Shown piece after piece: positions 6,895 through 8,955 of a stretch of 8,955 bases of DNA; within the stretch, counting starts at the first letter, position 1; each line of letters starts with the position of its first letter. Made by a program: the position numbers and the translations under genes. Below the pieces are notes generated by a model. That model made no database searches. It was not told the DNA's origin and saw only the letters and a list, made by a program, of their open reading frames with translations. This DNA comes from Actinomycetota bacterium (GTDB lineage Bacteria; Actinomycetota; Thermoleophilia; UBA2241), in NCBI GenBank assembly GCA_003164655.1, contig PLTW01000196.1:15423-24377 (forward strand). Direction: 5' to 3'.

Positions 6895-6923
6895 ACAGTA
6901 ACATTGACTGAATGTTCAGGCAA
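6895..6923 (-). promoter_or_regulatory. Possible promoter of the aminotransferase gene
   Basis: On the minus strand TTGCCT (6918-6923) and TACTGT (6895-6900) are separated by exactly 17 bp. The match to consensus is moderate (4 of 6 and 3 of 6). The spacer holds the half-sites of the putative TetR operator, so repressor binding here would block polymerase. Confidence 0.3.
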
Positions 6924-6958
6924 TAGAAGGATGTTCATTCTCTATTCGAGCGAACATT
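6900..6958. promoter_or_regulatory. Putative TetR operator array in the divergent spacer
   Basis: The AT-richer part of the spacer has four copies of one half-site: AACATT (6900-6905), AATGTT (6911-6916), ATGTT (6931-6935) and AACATT (6953-6958). The first two form a perfect 17-bp inverted repeat, AACATT-GACTG-AATGTT. The last two form a wider inverted repeat, ATGTTC and GAACAT, with 15 bp between. The direct copies are 19 bp apart, about two helical turns. An overlapping CTGAATGTTCAG (6908-6919) is also near-palindromic. This is what a TetR dimer, or a pair of dimers, acting on both divergent genes would need. A TTGACT box (6904-6909) inside the first palindrome could be the -35 of the tetR promoter, but no good -10 is seen for it. 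Confidence 0.5.
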
Positions 6959-7036
6959 TCGTTTGCCATGGCGCCACCAGCACGTACAGTTGTGACGGCA
7001 CGAGCACAGAGCCGACGAGGCAGGGGAGGTGAGCCG

Positions 7037-7642
7037 ATGAGGCGTGAGGAGCGGTCGAAGGTCCGCCGCCGCGAGATGCTCGCCGCCTACTACGAAGTGC
7101 TGCTCGATGAAGGTTTGCAGGGCGCGTCAGTGGCGAAGATCGCCAAGCGCATCGACGCCCCACCGAGCCTGCTCATGCACTACTTCGGCACCAAGGAGCA
7201 GATGACTATCGAGCTCGTGGACTATCTGCTCGAGCGGCTTCATGCAGCCTCCGTCGGCACCATCGAAGGCCTCGAAGAGCCGCTCGAGCGGCTGTATGCA
7301 ATCGTTGACGCGATCTTCAGCGTGGAGTACCACCAGGTGCTCGACGACCGCGCCTTCTACGCGCTGTTCTATCTCAGCCTCACGCACCCCACGGTGCGGC
7401 GCGCCTTCGCACGGGTCTACGAGGAATCGCTGGCGCTCGTCGAGGCGACTCTTGCGGAATGCATGGACCGGTGCCTCGTCCGCCGGGATGATCCGCACGA
7501 GCTCGCAGTCTCCCTGAACGCTTTGGAAGAAGGGTACGCCTTCCTCATCGGCGGCGGTGCCGATGAGCGGGCGAAGGCCGAGATCGGCAGTACGTTGCGT
7601 AAGCGCGCACTGCAGATGCTCTGCCTTCCTGACTCCACATAG
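7037..7642 (+). CDS. TetR-family transcriptional regulator
   Basis: 201 residues, the normal size. The N-terminal DNA-binding domain runs from about residue 7 to 56: a basic start, the helix EMLAAYYEVLLDEGLQGAS, then the HTH VAKIAKRIDAPPSLLMHYFGTK, with the family-typical HYFxTKE end. The C-terminal region (about 60-195) is all-helical, acidic and variable, as in ligand-binding TetR domains; its ligand is not evident. ATG at 7037 is preferred because GGGGAGG (7023-7029) is seven bases upstream. The alternative in-frame ATG at 6968 lacks a ribosome binding site and would place 23 Arg/Ala-rich residues in front. It is divergent from the aminotransferase gene and 104 bp ahead of the phosphotransferase gene in the same direction. 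It most likely represses itself and the aminotransferase through the half-site array between them, released by an amine or an intermediate. Confidence 0.9.
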   Translation: MRREERSKVRRREMLAAYYEVLLDEGLQGASVAKIAKRIDAPPSLLMHYFGTKEQMTIELVDYLLERLHAASVGTIEGLEEPLERLYAIVDAIFSVEYHQVLDDRAFYALFYLSLTHPTVRRAFARVYEESLALVEATLAECMDRCLVRRDDPHELAVSLNALEEGYAFLIGGGADERAKAEIGSTLRKRALQMLCLPDST

Positions 7643-7746
7643 CAGCGGCTCGCCAGGCCAGGCCCACGCCCTCAGGGAGCGGAGGTCATTCCCCTGGAGC
7701 CCATCAGAGGCGGTACAGTAAAGAGAACGACGAGGGGACCACTCAC

Positions 7747-8670
7747 ATGAGCGACGTCACACCCGATCAGGTGATCGCACAGGTCGACGAGTGGCGCGGT
7801 CACGAGGTGCGCTTCGAGGTGCTGGGCGGGGCCATCACCAACCATAACTACCTCGTCACGGTCGATGGGCCGGCCGGCCGGCCGGGCGTCGGCAAGTTCG
7901 TGCTGCGCATTCCGGGCGATGACGCCGATGCGCTCATCGACCGCGAATGCGACCAGCGCAACCACGCGGCCGCGGCGGCCGCCGGCGTGACGCCCCCGGT
8001 GCTGCACCTGATCCAGCCGGGTTATTGTACGATCGTGCCCTTCATCACCGGCGAGACCATGCATCCCGAGACGATCGCCGGACATCCCGAGCACCTGCGT
8101 CTCGTCGTCGATGCGGTCAGGACCTTCCACGACGGGGCCGTCTTCGACAACGAGTTCCGCGTCTTCGACATGATCCGCGACTACACTCGCATGGCAAGCG
8201 AGGTCGACGCCCCGCGCCCCTACCAGACCGAGTGGATGCTCTGGGTGGGGCAGCGCATCGAGCAGGCCATGCAGCGCGACGAGCCGGCGTCCGTGGCCTG
8301 CCACAACAACCTGCTCTCCGAGAACTTCATTTGCACGTCCGAGCGACGCATGTGGGTGATCGACTGGGAGTATGGCGGCATGAACGACCCGTACTTCGAT
8401 CTCGGCGACTTCTGCGTCGAGCATCCGCTGTCGGCCGACGAGGAGAGATTCGTGCTCAGCGCCTACTGCGGGGGCATGGACGAGCACCGCTTCGCTCGCA
8501 TGATGCTCCACAAACTGGTCGTCGACCTGTGGTGGAGCATCTGGGCGATGGTCCAGTGCAAGGTCTCCAGACGCGAATTCGAGTTCTACCGTTACGGCAC
8601 CGACCGCATCGCGCGCTTCGCCAAGAACGCCGCGCACCCCGACTTCGAGAGCTGGCTCGCCAAAGTCTGA
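7747..8670 (+). CDS. Choline/aminoglycoside kinase-like phosphotransferase with altered catalytic motif (HNN)
   Basis: 307 residues, full length for the APH/choline kinase family. GGAITNHNYLV (27-37) is the Gly-rich ATP loop typical of choline/ethanolamine kinases, FVLRIPG (51-57) the following strand with Arg54 at the ATP-contacting position, and RECDQRNHAA (66-75) the helix with conserved Glu67. CHNNLLSENFI (185-195) is Brenner's motif, and VIDWEYGGMNDPYFDLGDF (204-222) the metal-binding Asp segment. The family consensus is HNDLLxxNF, with Asp as catalytic base. Here codon 188 (8308-8310) is AAC, Asn. Everything else looks intact, so the protein may be a pseudokinase, a sensor, or an enzyme with lowered activity. 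The start has GAGGGG (7732-7737 region) nine bases upstream. If active, the likely substrate is an amino alcohol or similar small amine, judged from the aminotransferase and permease nearby. Confidence 0.85.
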   Translation: MSDVTPDQVIAQVDEWRGHEVRFEVLGGAITNHNYLVTVDGPAGRPGVGKFVLRIPGDDADALIDRECDQRNHAAAAAAGVTPPVLHLIQPGYCTIVPFITGETMHPETIAGHPEHLRLVVDAVRTFHDGAVFDNEFRVFDMIRDYTRMASEVDAPRPYQTEWMLWVGQRIEQAMQRDEPASVACHNNLLSENFICTSERRMWVIDWEYGGMNDPYFDLGDFCVEHPLSADEERFVLSAYCGGMDEHRFARMMLHKLVVDLWWSIWAMVQCKVSRREFEFYRYGTDRIARFAKNAAHPDFESWLAKV

Positions 8671-8871
8671 GTTTGTACGGCCTGCTGTCCCAGGCTCAGA
8701 TCAGGCCGCATCGGCGACGGGCGGCGTTGCCACACAAGGCAACATAGGCGGTCGTCTTATCGTGTCACGCGGCCCCGCTGGCGATGTCAGTCTGAGAGGG
8801 AGCGATGCGCCGGCGAGGTCAACCGCGGCCGCGGGCACTCCTTGGTCGTTCATCGAGCCATGAGGTTGGGG
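8671..8871 (+). other. Intergenic spacer with one clean hairpin
   Basis: No gene is seen between the phosphotransferase stop and the last start. It contains GTTGCC (8726-8731) and GGCAAC (8738-8743), a perfect 6-bp stem around ACACAA, without a following T-run; it could mark the end of the phosphotransferase transcript. At 8790-8806 lies a second copy of a 17-bp sequence also found at 2220-2236 (16 of 17 identical). Confidence 0.35.
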
Positions 8872-8955
8872 ATGGCGGTACTGCGGGTCGGAGATCGCGT
8901 GCTCTACGACGGCGAGACCTGGCGCGTGAACTCGCTGGGACGCCATGCTCCCCAG
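8872..8955 (+). CDS. N-terminus of an unidentified protein, cut by the window end
   Basis: An open frame of 28 codons starts at ATG 8872 and reads MAVLRVGDRVLYDGETW then RVNSLGRHAPQ to the window edge. GAGG (8862-8865) sits six bases upstream. An in-frame ATG at 8860 would add MRLG but has no ribosome binding site. The opening VGDRVxYDGExW, a small beta-barrel-like start, resembles the N-terminus of certain actinobacterial integrase-core (rve) transposase or accessory proteins, from memory and only weakly. If so, a mobile element begins here. Too little is visible to be sure it is a gene. Confidence 0.45.
   Translation, partial: MAVLRVGDRVLYDGETWRVNSLGRHAPQ

Noticed and set aside
5977..7032. 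Plus-strand open frame of 351 codons over the aminotransferase
   Set aside because: Antisense shadow rich in His/Arg/Val; the minus-strand frame contains all class III aminotransferase motifs.
7672..8637. Minus-strand open frame of 321 codons over the phosphotransferase
   Set aside because: Antisense shadow; the plus-strand frame has the complete choline-kinase-like motif set.
1..8955. CRISPR array, tRNA or rRNA genes
   Set aside because: No regularly spaced direct repeats and no recognisable tRNA arm pattern or rRNA sequence seen on reading both strands by eye.

Overview
High-GC DNA with actinobacterial habits: strong GGAGG-type ribosome binding sites, GC-rich third codon positions, a lipobox lipoprotein, Sec-exported repeat proteins and an APC/class III aminotransferase/TetR gene neighbourhood. 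I infer an actinomycete-like soil or aquatic bacterium. The lineage cannot be fixed from this window.

Left part (1-1468): the C-terminal 302 residues of a secreted phosphoesterase (alkaline phosphatase-like), then a small single-domain EamA/DMT-type membrane protein. The next 858 bases hold no confident gene. They contain a remnant of an excisionase-type HTH gene on the minus strand, a good sigma-70-like promoter (TTGACA, 17 bp, TAGGAC), a run of three strong hairpins starting about 9 bp after the -10 box, and an open frame with a hydrophobic segment that runs in frame into the next gene.

Middle part (2327-4793): two exported proteins in tandem, a TolB/PD40 beta-propeller lipoprotein and a right-handed beta-helix protein. 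They are probably co-transcribed.

Right part (4865-8670): an amine or amino-acid style metabolic locus. On the minus strand lie a class III PLP aminotransferase and, directly behind it, a decayed amino acid permease fragment. Divergently transcribed on the plus strand are a TetR regulator and a choline/aminoglycoside-kinase-like phosphotransferase. The 208-bp divergent spacer carries four copies of an AACATT/AATGTT half-site, a natural TetR operator candidate. Two parts of the locus look damaged or altered: the permease has lost both ends and is frameshifted, and the kinase has Asn in place of the catalytic Asp of its HND motif. The window ends in the first 28 codons of another gene on the plus strand, possibly of an integrase/transposase-associated type.

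Most noteworthy are the compact promoter-plus-hairpins element at 1662-1822 (an unassigned structured RNA candidate), the HNN phosphotransferase, and the permease/aminotransferase junction with a perfect 12-bp palindrome.
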